NCBI GenBank assembly: GCA_003152995.1
Contig: PMBR01000087.1
Location: forward strand, 1-41,996
Source of the DNA: Chloroflexota bacterium
Lineage (GTDB): Bacteria; Chloroflexota; Limnocylindria; Limnocylindrales; CSP1-4
Length of the DNA: 41,996 nt
Reading direction: 5' to 3'
Shown: in pieces, positions 1 through 8,781 of the stretch
Layout of the letters: each line of letters begins with the position of its first letter
Numbering within the stretch: position 1 is the first letter of the stretch
Notes under the pieces: model-generated
Told to the model about the DNA's origin: nothing
Seen by the model: the letters and a program-made list of their open reading frames with translations, nothing else
The model's database searches: none
Program-made: the position numbers and the translations under genes

Positions 1-249
1 CGCATGGCGCTCTTCGGCGTCGTCGGTGGGCCGCTGCTGGTCGCTTCGGGAATCGCCGTGCTGTTCGGCGTCATCCCGCAAGGCTCCCCAGTGCAGAGCG
101 TCGTGACAATCCCGGAGATCGTCTGGGAGGCGTTCCTGGGCCTGTGGCTCACCTTCAAGGGCTTCAGTCCATCGCCGATCGCCTCGAGCGATGTGGCACC
201 GGTCGGCAGCGACCAAGCCTTCAGGCACCTGCCGGCGGCTGGCGTCTAG
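1..249 (+). CDS. DUF4386-type membrane protein, C-terminal part only
   Basis: The reading frame is open at the left edge, so only the last 82 or so codons are present; the ATG at base 4 is probably internal. The visible part has two hydrophobic segments (about residues 5-25 and 37-52). It ends in the pattern P-x-x-x-W-E-x-x-L-G-x-W-L-x-x-K-G-F, which I associate with the C-terminus of DUF4386 membrane proteins, a family of unknown function. A short polar tail follows. A strong hairpin terminator stands 24 bases after the stop. The family call is from memory of the pattern and is moderately sure; no function is inferred. Confidence 0.6.
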   Translation, partial: RMALFGVVGGPLLVASGIAVLFGVIPQGSPVQSVVTIPEIVWEAFLGLWLTFKGFSPSPIASSDVAPVGSDQAFRHLPAAGV

Positions 250-272
250 TCACTTCCTCAGCCCTGCGCAAC

Positions 273-309
273 TCGGAGCCCGGCTTCGGCCGGGCTCCGA
301 CGCATTTTT
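273..309 (+). terminator. Intrinsic terminator after the DUF4386 gene
   Basis: A perfect 12-bp stem (273-284 with 289-300) closes on a TTCG tetraloop. A T run (305-309) follows shortly after it. It can end transcription of the left-edge gene. It also lies downstream of the leftward FAD oxidoreductase gene ending at 532. Bases 310-531 show no convincing gene. Confidence 0.85.
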
Positions 310-531
310 GCGACCCCATCTTGTGGCCGAAGCGGACTACGCCGGCGAAAGGGCGACCGCGGTCGACCTCGGCCAGAGCTATCTGAATGGCTACTCCTGG
401 TCGAGGAACTGCGCGACGACCGTCGCGAGAGCCGGCGACCATCTCGGGATGCCATCCGGAACGCCTGAACGGCGTCGACACGAGCACGAGCTTGCGAACC
501 GAGCCTGGATGCTGGATCGCACGGGCGGGCG

Positions 532-1950
532 TTACGCCGTCGGGATCGGATGGGTGGATCGAATGAGGTCTCGCGGGTCGTACCGGGCCTTGACGCGGCC
601 GAGCCGTTCACAGGTCGCGGGCGAGTGGAAGTCCGACACGCTGGAGGAGCGCTCGGCGAAGTTGGGGTAGTTCCGGTCCGCTTCCCACGGTGCCAGCGCC
701 GCCCGCACGACGGCAGAATGACGCTCTACGGCGGCGGCCCTGTCCGCGCTCGGCACCATGCCGATCGCGGCCGTCGCGAACCGGGCATCGAGCGAAGCCA
801 GTGCCCCGTATTCCGGCGCAGCGTCGAGCAGCGCGCCTCCCAGGTGGCGCAGCTCGACCGACAACAGCGGCGATCCCGACCCAGCACCCGCCGCCCCGAC
901 GAGAGCGTCGATGGCCCCGGTCGGAAGGTCCGCCAGGAGCCACCCGTCGATGGAGACCGGGACCGGCTCGACCGGGTCCATGTGCAGCGCGCCGAGCGAG
1001 GTCGGCGCCAGCATGGTGAAGGTGTCGATCTCCGGCCCGAGTTCCCGGAGCGGGCGCAGCAGTTCGATGCCCTCGTCCGTCGTCGCCAGGCACGCCGCCT
1101 CGATGAGCACGAACGAGCGGCCCCGCAAGCTTTCGGGGATCTCCAAGAGGGCCGGCAGGTTCAGGAGACGCCCGACGGACGTGACGGAGTCGGGGACGCC
1201 CGATGTCCACGCTTGCCAGGTCGCCAGGATCTCGGCGGCGCGCTCCTGCGGCCAGAAGAGCGCGCCCGCGTACAGCTCGCGCACGGGATACAAGGCGAAC
1301 TCGAGCGCAGTGACGATGCCGAAGCTGCCCCCACCACCGCGGAGCGCCCAGAAGAGGTCCGGCTCGTGCTCGCGGTCGACATGGAGCAGCACGCCATTGG
1401 CAGTCACGACGTCGATGGCGAGGACGCTGTTGCAGGCGAGGCCGTAGCGCCGGGCGAGCCAGCCCAGCCCACCGCCCAGGGTGTAGCCCACCACACCGAT
1501 CTCGGGCGAGGTCCCCGCCAGGCCGGCGAGGCCGTGTTCGGCAGCGGCCGCCTGGACCTCGCTCCACGTCACGCCGGCTCCGACGCGAGCGCGGCGCCGG
1601 CCCGCGTCGATCGCGACGTCCCGCATCCGAGTCGGTCTCATAAGCACGGCGTCGTCGACCGAGCCCAGTGCCCCAGCTCCGTGTCCCGTCCCCTGGGGTG
1701 CCACCCGCAGCCCATCTCCCCCGGCGAACGTCACGAGCTTGACGACGTCGTCAGCCGTCTCGGGGAACGCCACGTGCCGGGGCCGCTGGTCGGCCGCGAG
1801 ATTCCACGCCCGGCGAGCCCGATCCCACCCCGAGTCGGCCTCCGACACGACGTTGAGCTTCAGCCCCCGGATTTGTTCGAGACGCCGCTCGCGCCGCGCG
1901 TCCTCCGCGGCGGCCGGGGCACGCCGGAGTGAGTAGTCAGGGCGGAACAT
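532..1950 (-). CDS. FAD-binding oxidoreductase, berberine-bridge-enzyme type
   Basis: This 472-residue protein has the FAD_binding_4 (PCMH) fold in its N-terminal half and a substrate domain behind it. It ends in a BBE-like tail with the R-N-Y-P-N-F stretch expected there. The motif G-T-G-H-G-A near residue 90 carries the histidine that usually binds FAD covalently. The later loop reads G-V-V-G-Y-T-L-G-G-G-L-G-W without the cysteine of bicovalent members, so monocovalent flavin is likely. Such enzymes oxidise alcohols, amines or sugars with O2; the substrate cannot be read. A clear AAGGAGG ribosome site lies 8 bases before the ATG. The gene stands alone. Confidence 0.9.
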   Translation of the reverse strand: MFRPDYSLRRAPAAAEDARRERRLEQIRGLKLNVVSEADSGWDRARRAWNLAADQRPRHVAFPETADDVVKLVTFAGGDGLRVAPQGTGHGAGALGSVDDAVLMRPTRMRDVAIDAGRRRARVGAGVTWSEVQAAAAEHGLAGLAGTSPEIGVVGYTLGGGLGWLARRYGLACNSVLAIDVVTANGVLLHVDREHEPDLFWALRGGGGSFGIVTALEFALYPVRELYAGALFWPQERAAEILATWQAWTSGVPDSVTSVGRLLNLPALLEIPESLRGRSFVLIEAACLATTDEGIELLRPLRELGPEIDTFTMLAPTSLGALHMDPVEPVPVSIDGWLLADLPTGAIDALVGAAGAGSGSPLLSVELRHLGGALLDAAPEYGALASLDARFATAAIGMVPSADRAAAVERHSAVVRAALAPWEADRNYPNFAERSSSVSDFHSPATCERLGRVKARYDPRDLIRSTHPIPTA

Positions 1951-2160
1951 CCGCGACCTCCTTGCGACTTGAGCGCACCTTGGCCGAACGATCCCCCATT
2001 GGCGCAGCGCGACGGGCCCGATCTCTTGAAACCTCTCCTGTCTCAGAGGCTCGGCTGCCCGTCAGATAGTATGACTTACCTGCTTAACTTTGCACGATGG
2101 GACGTCGGATGTCTCACGTGTGGCGAGCAGACCGCTTGTCGTGCCTCCGGAAGTGGCCGC

Positions 2161-3930
2161 CTACTCCCCCGCCGGCGCGATCGCTGAGCCTTCGATGGCA
2201 GGGATCAGATCGCCACCGGACCCCACCGACACCGATGCCACTTCCAGGTCGTGGATGTAGCGCCGGCCCCGCATCCACGAAGCCGCGGCCGCGGCTACAG
2301 ACAGCGCCACACAGACGGCGAACGCGACGCGCAGCCCATCGAGGAAGGGCGCGGACAGCAGCTGTGGGAAGAATGAGTTGCTCAGGATCGTCGTCTGCGT
2401 CGCACTCGGGAGAGTCGCCAGAACGTTGGCCGGAATGAGCGTCGCCATCGGGTTGTAGCCCAGGAACGCGGCGAAGAGCGCGCCACTCGGCGGGATGCCG
2501 GATAGCTTCGTGGCGAGGTCTGCGGGCGCTCCGGCCGCTGTCAAATGGCTATACATCGCCCCGGGAAGTCGAGCCGAGAGACCGGCGATCACGAGCGTGA
2601 ATATCAGCGTCATGCTGAGGCTCTGGGCCACGTTCTGGAAGGTCGCCCGCATCCCCGAAGATACGCCCCGATGCTCAGGCGGCACCGCGTTCATGATCGA
2701 CGCGGTATTCGGCGCGGCGAAGCTTCCTGCGCCGATCCCGAGCGCCAGGAGAAGCAGACCGAAAGGCACGTAGTCGAAGTCCGCCGGGACCAGCATGAAG
2801 ATGGCAAACGCCGCCGCGGACAGGAGCATTCCGCCGGTCGAGAAGTAGCGGGCCCCAAAGCGGTCGGAGAGGTTGCCGCACAGTGGTCCGGCGATGAGGA
2901 AACCGACGGTCATCGGCAGCATGCAGATGGCCGCCCACAGTGGCGCATCCCGGAACGCGATGCCGTGAAGCGGCAGCCAGATGCCCTGAAGCCAAACGAT
3001 CAGGATGAACTGGAGTCCGCCCCGCGCCAGCGACGAGAAGAACCCGGCGAGGTTGCCCGCGGTGAACATGCGGATCCGGAAAAGCTCCAGCCGGAACATC
3101 GGGTCCGACACACGGCCTTCGACAATGGCGAACAGGACGAGCAGGAGAGCGCCGCATCCCAGTTCGCCGATCACCGACGGATTGCCCCAGCCCATGCTCG
3201 AGTTACCGTACGGCTGGATCGCGTAAGTGAAGCCCACCAGCACCAAAATGAGTCCTGCGGCGAACAGGACGTTGCCGGGAATATCGAGGCGCTGGTGCTG
3301 GCGGATAGTGGCCGTCTCGTGGAGCATCAGATACGCCCACACGGTCCCAAAGATCCCGAACGGGACGCTCACCAGGAAGACCGCCCGCCAGTCAATCGCC
3401 GAGAGAACGCCGCCGATGAGCAGCCCCACGAACATACCCGCCAGGACGCCGATCTGGTTCACGCCCATGGCGAAGCCGCGTTGCTCGGGCGGGAATGCGT
3501 CGGTCAGGATCGCGGCGGAATTGGCCATGAGGAATGCGCCGCCGACGGCCTGGATGACGCGGAAGATGATGATCTGAGTCGCTGCATCGTTGCCCTGGCC
3601 TTGGACGAAGAAGCACAGGATCGAGCCGACGGTGAAGACGGCGAAGCCGGCGTTGTATAAACGGACGCGGCCGTACATGTCCGATATGCGGCCCGCCGTC
3701 ACGAGCAACGTTGCGGTCACCAGGGTGTAGCCGACGAGCATCCAGAGCATGTAGTCAGATTCGCCGGGTGCCAGCGGATCGACGCCGATGCCGCGGAAGA
3801 TCGCCGGCAACGAGATCAGCAGGACGCTGCCGTTGAGACCGGCCATCAGGATGCCGAGCGTGGTGTTGGACAGGGCGATCCACTTGTAGTCGATGTGCGC
3901 GAGCCGGCGCTGCTTGGGGGTGCTTGTCAT
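2161..3930 (-). CDS. MFS drug efflux transporter, DHA2 (14-TM) family
   Basis: This 589-residue, highly hydrophobic protein has about 14 membrane segments. Its N-terminal half shows the MFS loop signature G-R-I-S-D-M-Y-G-R. An antiporter-type motif C follows near residue 170 ([10 protein letters not shown]). Both are typical of EmrB/QacA-like proton-driven exporters in the cytoplasmic membrane. Its ATG overlaps the stop of the upstream marR-type gene by 4 bases (ATGA), so the two are cotranscribed and probably translationally coupled. The MarR neighbour makes an induced exporter of a toxic small molecule likely. It is slightly longer than typical family members because of a large loop and tail near the C-terminus. 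Confidence 0.92.
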   Translation of the reverse strand: MTSTPKQRRLAHIDYKWIALSNTTLGILMAGLNGSVLLISLPAIFRGIGVDPLAPGESDYMLWMLVGYTLVTATLLVTAGRISDMYGRVRLYNAGFAVFTVGSILCFFVQGQGNDAATQIIIFRVIQAVGGAFLMANSAAILTDAFPPEQRGFAMGVNQIGVLAGMFVGLLIGGVLSAIDWRAVFLVSVPFGIFGTVWAYLMLHETATIRQHQRLDIPGNVLFAAGLILVLVGFTYAIQPYGNSSMGWGNPSVIGELGCGALLLVLFAIVEGRVSDPMFRLELFRIRMFTAGNLAGFFSSLARGGLQFILIVWLQGIWLPLHGIAFRDAPLWAAICMLPMTVGFLIAGPLCGNLSDRFGARYFSTGGMLLSAAAFAIFMLVPADFDYVPFGLLLLALGIGAGSFAAPNTASIMNAVPPEHRGVSSGMRATFQNVAQSLSMTLIFTLVIAGLSARLPGAMYSHLTAAGAPADLATKLSGIPPSGALFAAFLGYNPMATLIPANVLATLPSATQTTILSNSFFPQLLSAPFLDGLRVAFAVCVALSVAAAAASWMRGRRYIHDLEVASVSVGSGGDLIPAIEGSAIAPAGE

Positions 3931-4445
3931 GGGGCGAGCTCCGACTCGGCGGCGGCAATAGGTTGGGGCTCAGCGCATGTTTCGGATGGCGCGGAACCGG
4001 CCGGCTCATGACCTTCGACGACACGCTCGAGGATTTCCGCGAGCGCCACCAGGTCCGAATCTTCGAGCGCAAACAGCCGGCGGCCGAGATCGCTGTCCGC
4101 GATGCGAGCCCGCGATTCCATCGCCTCCAGTCCGCCGGTCGTCAGGTGAACGAGCGTCACTCGGCGATCGCTCGGGCTGGCGACCCGAGCGACCAGCCCC
4201 GCGCGCTCGAGACGATCGACGAGGTTGGTGATCGTCGAACGGGCCAGGCCGAGCTCAGCGCCGTACCGGCTGACCGGCACCTCGCCCAGGCGCGCCAGCA
4301 CGCGAACGGCATACAGATCTCCGAGCGAAATGCCGTGGCTCGCCGCGACCTCCTGCTGGAGCGGCTCAACCAGGGCGATGGCACGCAGGAACGCCCAAAG
4401 CGTCCGCCGCTGATTTGCGCTCAGGGTCAAAGGAGAAGCTCCCAC
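3927..4445 (-). CDS. MarR-family transcriptional regulator
   Basis: This is a 172-residue winged-helix protein. The recognition helix region reads [13 protein letters not shown]. It is followed by the wing signature S-P-S-D-R-R-V-T-L, which is diagnostic for MarR. Helices for dimerisation flank it, and the last ~25 residues are a low-complexity tail. The start is GTG at 4445, where the frame meets a large DNA dyad covering the start codon (4438-4472). MarR dimers generally repress their own operon and are released by ligands. Here the gene overlaps the DHA2 transporter by 4 bases, so it most likely controls that pump. Confidence 0.9.
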   Translation of the reverse strand: MGASPLTLSANQRRTLWAFLRAIALVEPLQQEVAASHGISLGDLYAVRVLARLGEVPVSRYGAELGLARSTITNLVDRLERAGLVARVASPSDRRVTLVHLTTGGLEAMESRARIADSDLGRRLFALEDSDLVALAEILERVVEGHEPAGSAPSETCAEPQPIAAAESELAP

Positions 4446-4472
4446 GATACGAATAGTCCGTATGTTGGGAGC
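4438..4472 (-). promoter_or_regulatory. Nested inverted repeat over the marR start (probable MarR operator)
   Basis: Two inverted repeats share one centre at 4455. The outer arms are GCTCCCA (4438-4444) and TGGGAGC (4466-4472). The inner arms are ATACG (4447-4451) and CGTAT (4459-4463). Of the 35 bases only two flanking pairs and most of the 7-base centre fail to match. The site overlaps the GTG start and the expected promoter, as autoregulatory MarR operators do. Confidence 0.6.
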
Positions 4473-4790
4473 ATCGTACCAGACACGTCGGGGGCGGAAC
4501 GCGAACTGGAGCGGGCGACTGGTCTCGAACCTGTCCAGTTGTTCGCGGGTTCAATCGAACCCCCGGAAGAGGCGCGCTCGGGTTGAAGGTCGCGGTAACG
4601 GGGCCCTCGAGGATGCCCGATGCCGTTTCAGCGGGTAGCTCTTGTACTTCGTCCCGATCCATCCAGATTACGGGCACGGCCGCCCGTTCGTGTCACTCAC
4701 CTGTCCCGCATCAGTCATCGGTTTGTCACGCGCGGCCATCAGTCTCCGCGATGGCTCGGCTATTGACCGAGCGACACGGAGGAATGACAG
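4473..4790. other. Intergenic region between marR and the lactonase gene
   Basis: No gene is visible here. The stretch holds a tRNA-Gly-like 3' fragment (listed separately), a short perfect hairpin (GGGTTC-AATC-GAACCC) near 4548-4563, and direct repeats TGTCAC (4691, 4724) and CATCAGTC (4709-4716, 4737-4744). A 6-bp inverted repeat GCTCGG/CCGAGC (4754-4772) lies just before the lactonase ribosome site. The repeats could be regulator sites for the rightward promoter; nothing proves it. Confidence 0.4.
4507..4531 (-). pseudogene. tRNA-Gly-like 3' end fragment (isolated)
   Basis: Read leftward, this stretch matches a T-loop (GGTTCGAGACC) followed by CGCCCGCTCCA. That is the acceptor end typical of a tRNA-Gly with a GCGGGCG 5' end. 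No matching 5' half, anticodon arm or acceptor partner lies within 100 bases. It may be a leftover attachment site of an older integrated element, or chance. Confidence 0.3.
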
Positions 4791-5885
4791 ATGGTGCATC
4801 GAAGAGTGATTGGCAGCGTGGCCGCACTCGGGGCAGCCGTGATTCTCGCGGTTCCAGGTATTGCGGCGGCCAGCGATGGCCGATCAGGCTACGTCTACAC
4901 CGAGACGAACGCGGCCACGGGCAACGCAATCCTCGCGTACTCGCAGGCCCACGACGGCTCACTGACCTGGATCGGCACCTTCCCGACAGGCGGCGTCGGC
5001 ACGGGCAGCGGTCTGGCTACGCAGGGCGAAGTGATCCTCGCGGGCGGCGGCAAGTGGTTGCTTGCCGTGAACGCCGGCAGCAACGACATAAGCACCTTCC
5101 GCGTTCGCGACGACGGCCGCCTCACGCTGACCGACCGCGCAGGTGCGGACGGAACCGATCCGGTGAGCCTGACTGCCCATGACCGCCTCGCCTACGTCCT
5201 CGACGCGGGCGGAGCCGGCAATATCGCCGGCTTCCGGCTCGACAACGGGAGTCTCCATCACGTCGGTGGGTCGGTTCAGGCCCTGAGCGGCAGCGCGACA
5301 AATCCGGCCGAGGTGGCCTTCAGCACGAACGGCCGATTCCTCGTCGTGACCGAGCGCGGGACCAACCTCATCGATACCTACTGGGTCGACTCTCACGGAC
5401 GCGCCGGCGGGCTCAAGACGACCGCGTCATCTGGACCGGTTCCCTACGGCTTCGCCTTCGATCTCCGGAACCACCCCATCGTTTCCGAGGCGGCGAACAG
5501 CACTCTGTCGTCGTACCGGCTTACCGGTGCCGGCGCGACCGTGATTTCGGCAAGCGTTCCGACCGGCGGCATCGCCGCCTGCTGGGTCGCGGTTAGCCCG
5601 AACGGCCGCTGGGCCTTCGATAGCAACGCGCACGGCGGCACCATCTCGTCGTTCGAGGTCCACTCGAATGGCAGCATCTCTCTGGAGCTCTCGGTCGCGG
5701 CCAATACCGGCGCGGGTAGCGCCCCGCTCGATCTGCAGGTCAGCTCGAACGGTCGGTTCCTGTACGTCAACGAGGCCGGCGCGCACATGATCGGCAGCTA
5801 TCGGGTCGGTGCGGGAGGAACTCTCGTGGCCGTCCCGGGCGGACCGAGCATTCCGGCCGGCGCCAGCGGGATCGCCGTTTCCTGA
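4791..5885 (+). CDS. Secreted lactonase-family beta-propeller protein
   Basis: This 364-residue protein starts with a clear signal peptide (basic N-terminus, hydrophobic residues 7-25, cleavage near A-A-A-S). The rest consists of repeated blade units containing variants of S-x-N-G-R-F-L and F-x-V, as in the 7-bladed 6-phosphogluconolactonase-like (Lactonase) fold. Export means it is unlikely to serve the cytosolic pentose phosphate pathway. An extracellular hydrolase or binding role is as likely. A GGAGG site sits 8 bases before the ATG. A strong terminator follows, then a two-component system on the same strand. Confidence 0.8.
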   Translation: MVHRRVIGSVAALGAAVILAVPGIAAASDGRSGYVYTETNAATGNAILAYSQAHDGSLTWIGTFPTGGVGTGSGLATQGEVILAGGGKWLLAVNAGSNDISTFRVRDDGRLTLTDRAGADGTDPVSLTAHDRLAYVLDAGGAGNIAGFRLDNGSLHHVGGSVQALSGSATNPAEVAFSTNGRFLVVTERGTNLIDTYWVDSHGRAGGLKTTASSGPVPYGFAFDLRNHPIVSEAANSTLSSYRLTGAGATVISASVPTGGIAACWVAVSPNGRWAFDSNAHGGTISSFEVHSNGSISLELSVAANTGAGSAPLDLQVSSNGRFLYVNEAGAHMIGSYRVGAGGTLVAVPGGPSIPAGASGIAVS

Positions 5886-5906
5886 CCCCTCAACGCGTGA
5901 CGGTGG

Positions 5907-5936
5907 GCCGGGAGGCGCAACTCGCCTCCCGGCTTT
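5907..5936 (+). terminator. Intrinsic terminator after the lactonase-like gene
   Basis: An 11-bp perfect stem (5907-5917 with 5923-5933) has a 5-base loop and is followed by TTT only. It lies between the lactonase-like gene and the response regulator 22 bases further on. The short T run suggests it may be leaky, letting some transcripts continue into the two-component genes. Confidence 0.75.
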
Positions 5937-5954
5937 GCCGTACGGAGGAACGAA

Positions 5955-6701
5955 GTGGACGCGGACGCCTACGATCCGGCAATGGCAGTGTTGCAGCCGC
6001 CGATTCTGGTCGTCGATGACGACGCCAAGATCGTGCGGCTCGTCCGAACGTACCTGGAGCGCGAGGGCTTTCGTGTCGTCGAAGCGTCCGACGGTCGCTC
6101 GGCTCTGGCGGCGATCGCGCTTGATCCGCCGCTTCTCGTCGTGCTTGATCTCATGCTGCCCGAAGTCGACGGACTATCGATCATTCGAGCCGTACGACGG
6201 ACCGACCGGACACCGATCGTCATGCTTTCGGCTCGCGGCTCAACGGCCGACCGCATCGCCGGTCTGACCGAAGGCGCGGACGACTACCTGGCCAAGCCGT
6301 TCTCCCCGGCCGAACTCGTGGCCAGGATCAAACGCGTTCTCGATCGAGCGGGCCGGCCCGTGGCCGCGACGCCTCCGGCGCAGGTTCTCCGGCACGGCGA
6401 CCTGGTTCTGGACCTCGATCGACACGAGACTGCCGTCGCCGGCAGGCCGGTGGAGCTGACCGCTCTCGAGTTCCGGCTCCTGACGGCCCTGATTGAGGCC
6501 GACGGTCGGGTGCTCACTCGCGAACGCCTGATGGATGCGATCTACGGGGATGGCGAGGCCTTCGTCCTGGATCGCACGGTCGACGCGATGGTGAAACGCC
6601 TTCGAGAGAAGCTGAGCGACAACACCGACCAACCTCGCTACATCGCGACGGTTCGTGGCGTGGGCTATCGAGCGGCCCGGCTCGACGTGGTGGAAGCATG
6701 A
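5955..6701 (+). CDS. OmpR/PhoB-family response regulator
   Basis: This 248-residue DNA-binding regulator has a receiver domain (about 16-130). The acidic cluster is D-D-D (21-23), the phosphoacceptor is Asp65 in V-V-L-D-L-M-L-P, and the conserved lysine is Lys114 in L-A-K-P-F. A winged-helix effector domain follows (about 148-245), ending in the usual R-G-V-G-Y-R. The GTG start is supported by GGAGG 6 bases upstream. The sensor kinase gene overlaps its end by 4 bases, so the pair forms one operon. The signal and targets are unknown; the upstream secreted lactonase-like gene on the same strand is a possible target. Confidence 0.95.
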   Translation: MDADAYDPAMAVLQPPILVVDDDAKIVRLVRTYLEREGFRVVEASDGRSALAAIALDPPLLVVLDLMLPEVDGLSIIRAVRRTDRTPIVMLSARGSTADRIAGLTEGADDYLAKPFSPAELVARIKRVLDRAGRPVAATPPAQVLRHGDLVLDLDRHETAVAGRPVELTALEFRLLTALIEADGRVLTRERLMDAIYGDGEAFVLDRTVDAMVKRLREKLSDNTDQPRYIATVRGVGYRAARLDVVEA

Positions 6702-7831
6702 GACCGCATCTCCCGCGAGGGATCGGCAGTCGGGTCGCCCTGGCCGCCGTCTTCGTTTCCGTGCTCGCCGTTGGCATCGTGGCCATCGGAACCCTCGTCG
6801 TTGGTGGCCGCACTTTCGTCAATCTGATGACCGCCGACGGTCATTCGGCCGCTTCCGCCCAGGCAATGTTCGATGGCTCGGTCGGCCAGGTCGTTGCCAT
6901 GGCTCTGATCGTCGCGATAGTCGCAGCGGCTGTCCTTTCGGCTGTGCTCGCGAGCAGGATCGCGCGCCCGCTCCGAGAAATGACCCGAGCCGCCAGCCAG
7001 ATCTCGAGGGGGGAATATGGTGCGCGAGTCTCACCAAAAGGCACCGAGGAGCTGGCCGGGCTGGCCGAGTCGTTTAATTCGATGGCAGCTTCGCTGCAGG
7101 AGCAGGAGCGACTGCGGCGCGACCTCATCGCCAACGCCGCTCATGAATTGCGCACGCCGCTCACCAATCTCCAGGGCTACCTCGAGGCGCTCCGAGATGA
7201 GGTAATCCCGGCGGATCGCGCAACGTTCGAGTCGCTATGGGATGAGGCCGAGCGACTGGTCCGGCTGTCGCGGTCCCTCGACCTGCTCGCAGAGGGGGAT
7301 TCGATCGACGCCGCCCGTCCGCTCATGGCAGTAGATCTTACCGGGGCGGCGGCCTCGGCGGCGGATCTTGTCGCGCCGGCTATGGCGCAGGCGGGGCTCA
7401 AGTTCGAGACAGATCTTGAGCCGTCGCTGACTGCGATCGCCGAGTCGGACGGGCTCGCTCAGGTGCTCGGGAATCTGCTCCAGAACGCTGTTCGATACAC
7501 ACCGTCGGGTGGCACAGTGCGGCTCCTCGCGGAGCGGCGGTCGGGGGCGATCCTCGTGTCTGTGACCAACACCGGGTCGGACATCCCGGCGGCCGATTTG
7601 CCGCACGTCTTCGAACGTTTCTACCGGGTCGAGAAGTCGCGCGCGGCGGCCCATGGAGGAGCCGGTATCGGCCTGGCGATCGTCCGCCAGCTCGTTCAGT
7701 CGTTCGGTGGCCGTGTCGGCGTTGAGTCGGGCAACGGCCTGACGCGGTTCTGGTTCAGCCTGCCGGCGGCCGTCGCTGTCGCGCCCTCGGGCACGCGGGA
7801 GGTCCGGCCGGCGCCGCTGGCAAACCGCTAA
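6698..7831 (+). CDS. Sensor histidine kinase (HAMP, HisKA, HATPase)
   Basis: This 377-residue membrane kinase has TM1 at about 11-35 and a short extracytoplasmic loop of only ~30 residues. TM2 at 65-86 leads into a HAMP domain (86-140) and a dimerisation helix with the phosphoacceptor His149 in A-A-H-E-L-R-T-P. The ATPase domain has the N box (N-L-L-Q-N-A-V-R-Y), the F box (F-E-R-F-Y-R) and a G box (G-G-A-G-I-G-L-A-I-V). The small sensor loop suggests sensing at or within the membrane. Its ATG overlaps the response regulator stop (ATGA), which identifies its partner. Confidence 0.95.
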   Translation: MRPHLPRGIGSRVALAAVFVSVLAVGIVAIGTLVVGGRTFVNLMTADGHSAASAQAMFDGSVGQVVAMALIVAIVAAAVLSAVLASRIARPLREMTRAASQISRGEYGARVSPKGTEELAGLAESFNSMAASLQEQERLRRDLIANAAHELRTPLTNLQGYLEALRDEVIPADRATFESLWDEAERLVRLSRSLDLLAEGDSIDAARPLMAVDLTGAAASAADLVAPAMAQAGLKFETDLEPSLTAIAESDGLAQVLGNLLQNAVRYTPSGGTVRLLAERRSGAILVSVTNTGSDIPAADLPHVFERFYRVEKSRAAAHGGAGIGLAIVRQLVQSFGGRVGVESGNGLTRFWFSLPAAVAVAPSGTREVRPAPLANR

Positions 7832-7982
7832 GGCCGCGGATCAATCGAACCTTGATGTCGGACCTGTTCAGGGGTTGAATCCCTCAGGACATGTTGGCGG
7901 CGCAAGATTGGCAGCGGCGCTCAGCCTGCAGTCTCGGTCTCAACCGCTAAGTTGTAGCCGGCAGGAGAAGGAGGTTCGCGTG

Positions 7983-8357
7983 ATGCCCGCCTGGACTTCG
8001 GATGAGCTTGCCAAGATCGGCAAGGCCACCGAACTGCAGATCACGTCGCGCCGCCGCGATGGCTCGCTGCGCCCTTACGTGACCATCTGGGTGGTCCGTT
8101 CGGGCGACGACGTGTACGTGCGCTCGGCCTACGGCCACGAGAACGGATGGTTCCAGCGTGCGCTGTCGTCCGGCTCAGGCCGGATCCGCGCGGGAGGCGT
8201 GGAGCGCGACGTCGCGTTCGAGGAGCCGGGCGCCGCGGTCGACGCCGAACTCCACGCGGCTTACCACGCGAAGTACGACCGCTACGGGCCGAGTATCGTC
8301 GGTACGGTGGTGTCGCCCGAGGCTGCCAGGTCAACCCTCAGGCTCCTGCCTAGATAG
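7983..8357 (+). CDS. DUF2255 family protein
   Basis: This 124-residue soluble protein fits DUF2255, a small family related in fold to pyridoxamine-phosphate-oxidase-like flavin or deazaflavin binders. Visible features are an N-terminal helix (W-T-S-D-E-L), the strand stretch R-x-x-x-G-S-L-R-P-Y-V-T-I-W-V-V, and R-S-A-Y-G-H-E-N-G-W-F. The ATG at 7983 is chosen over an upstream in-frame start because AAGGAGG lies 8 bases before it. The gene stands alone between the two-component system and the tRNA-Gly island. The function is unknown. Confidence 0.8.
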   Translation: MPAWTSDELAKIGKATELQITSRRRDGSLRPYVTIWVVRSGDDVYVRSAYGHENGWFQRALSSGSGRIRAGGVERDVAFEEPGAAVDAELHAAYHAKYDRYGPSIVGTVVSPEAARSTLRLLPR

Positions 8358-8585
8358 TCGACATGGTTGCCAACGTCAGCTGGAGGGTTGTCCCGACCCA
8401 GCTGGCCTAAGCCGGGTCAAGGTCATCGCGCAGAGGGTGAGGCGTTCCGTCGCTATGCGGTGGCCGGGCTAGTAGCCCATGAAGGCAACTCGAGCGTCAA
8501 ATAGGGAGAGGGGCCGGATCGGTATCAGGCGGTCCAGGCAAGCAGCAGAGCACGCAGGACTTTGCCGTCAACGTGGATTGGGGTA
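8358..8585. other. Non-coding stretch before the tRNA-Gly island
   Basis: There is no supported gene, tRNA or clear terminator between the DUF2255 stop and the first tRNA-Gly 3'-end repeat. Long open frames here run through the tRNA fragment and are not genes. Confidence 0.5.
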
Positions 8586-8632
8586 TGGAGCGGGAGACGG
8601 GTCTCGAACCCGCGACATTCAGCTTGGAAGGC
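8586..8632 (-). repeat. tRNA-Gly 3'-end direct repeat 1 (outer attachment site)
   Basis: These 47 bases are identical to the 3' part of the tRNA-Gly(TCC) gene at 12533-12608, from the CCA end up to the anticodon stem. After GGAAGGC the match stops abruptly. This is what remains on the far side after an element integrates into a tRNA gene. A short hairpin (AGCGC-AAAA-GCGCT, 8644-8657) and a 14-base motif (8686-8699) follow. Confidence 0.85.
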
Positions 8633-8685
8633 CTAGGCGTGTTAGCGCAAAAGCGCTCCTCGTGGAAGGGCGAGCATTTTGTGTC

Positions 8686-8699
8686 CAGTTATCGTGTCG
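8686..8699 (+). repeat. 14-base motif near attachment repeat 1
   Basis: CAGTTATCGTGTCG occurs here and again at 9370-9383, each time within about 120 bases of a tRNA-Gly repeat and on the same side of it. It could be an integrase arm-type site at the end of related elements. A 14-base match alone can occur by chance in 42 kb, so the shared position is the evidence. Confidence 0.35.
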
Positions 8700-8781
8700 T
8701 GCGGACGCCCACGACGAAGGGCACACAATGCGAGAAACGCTCGATCGAAGAGTCGACCGACGAAACAATGAGGACCGTCCC

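Noticed and set aside
550-1932. Long rightward open frame opposite the FAD oxidoreductase
   Set aside because: Arg/Gly/Pro-rich antisense shadow of a clear enzyme gene; no domain and no ribosome site.
2545-3660. Long rightward open frame opposite the efflux pump
   Set aside because: Highly charged antisense shadow of a 14-TM transporter; typical of high-GC DNA.
4507-4600. Complete tRNA gene
   Set aside because: No D arm, no 7-base anticodon loop and no GCGGGCG acceptor partner within tRNA length.
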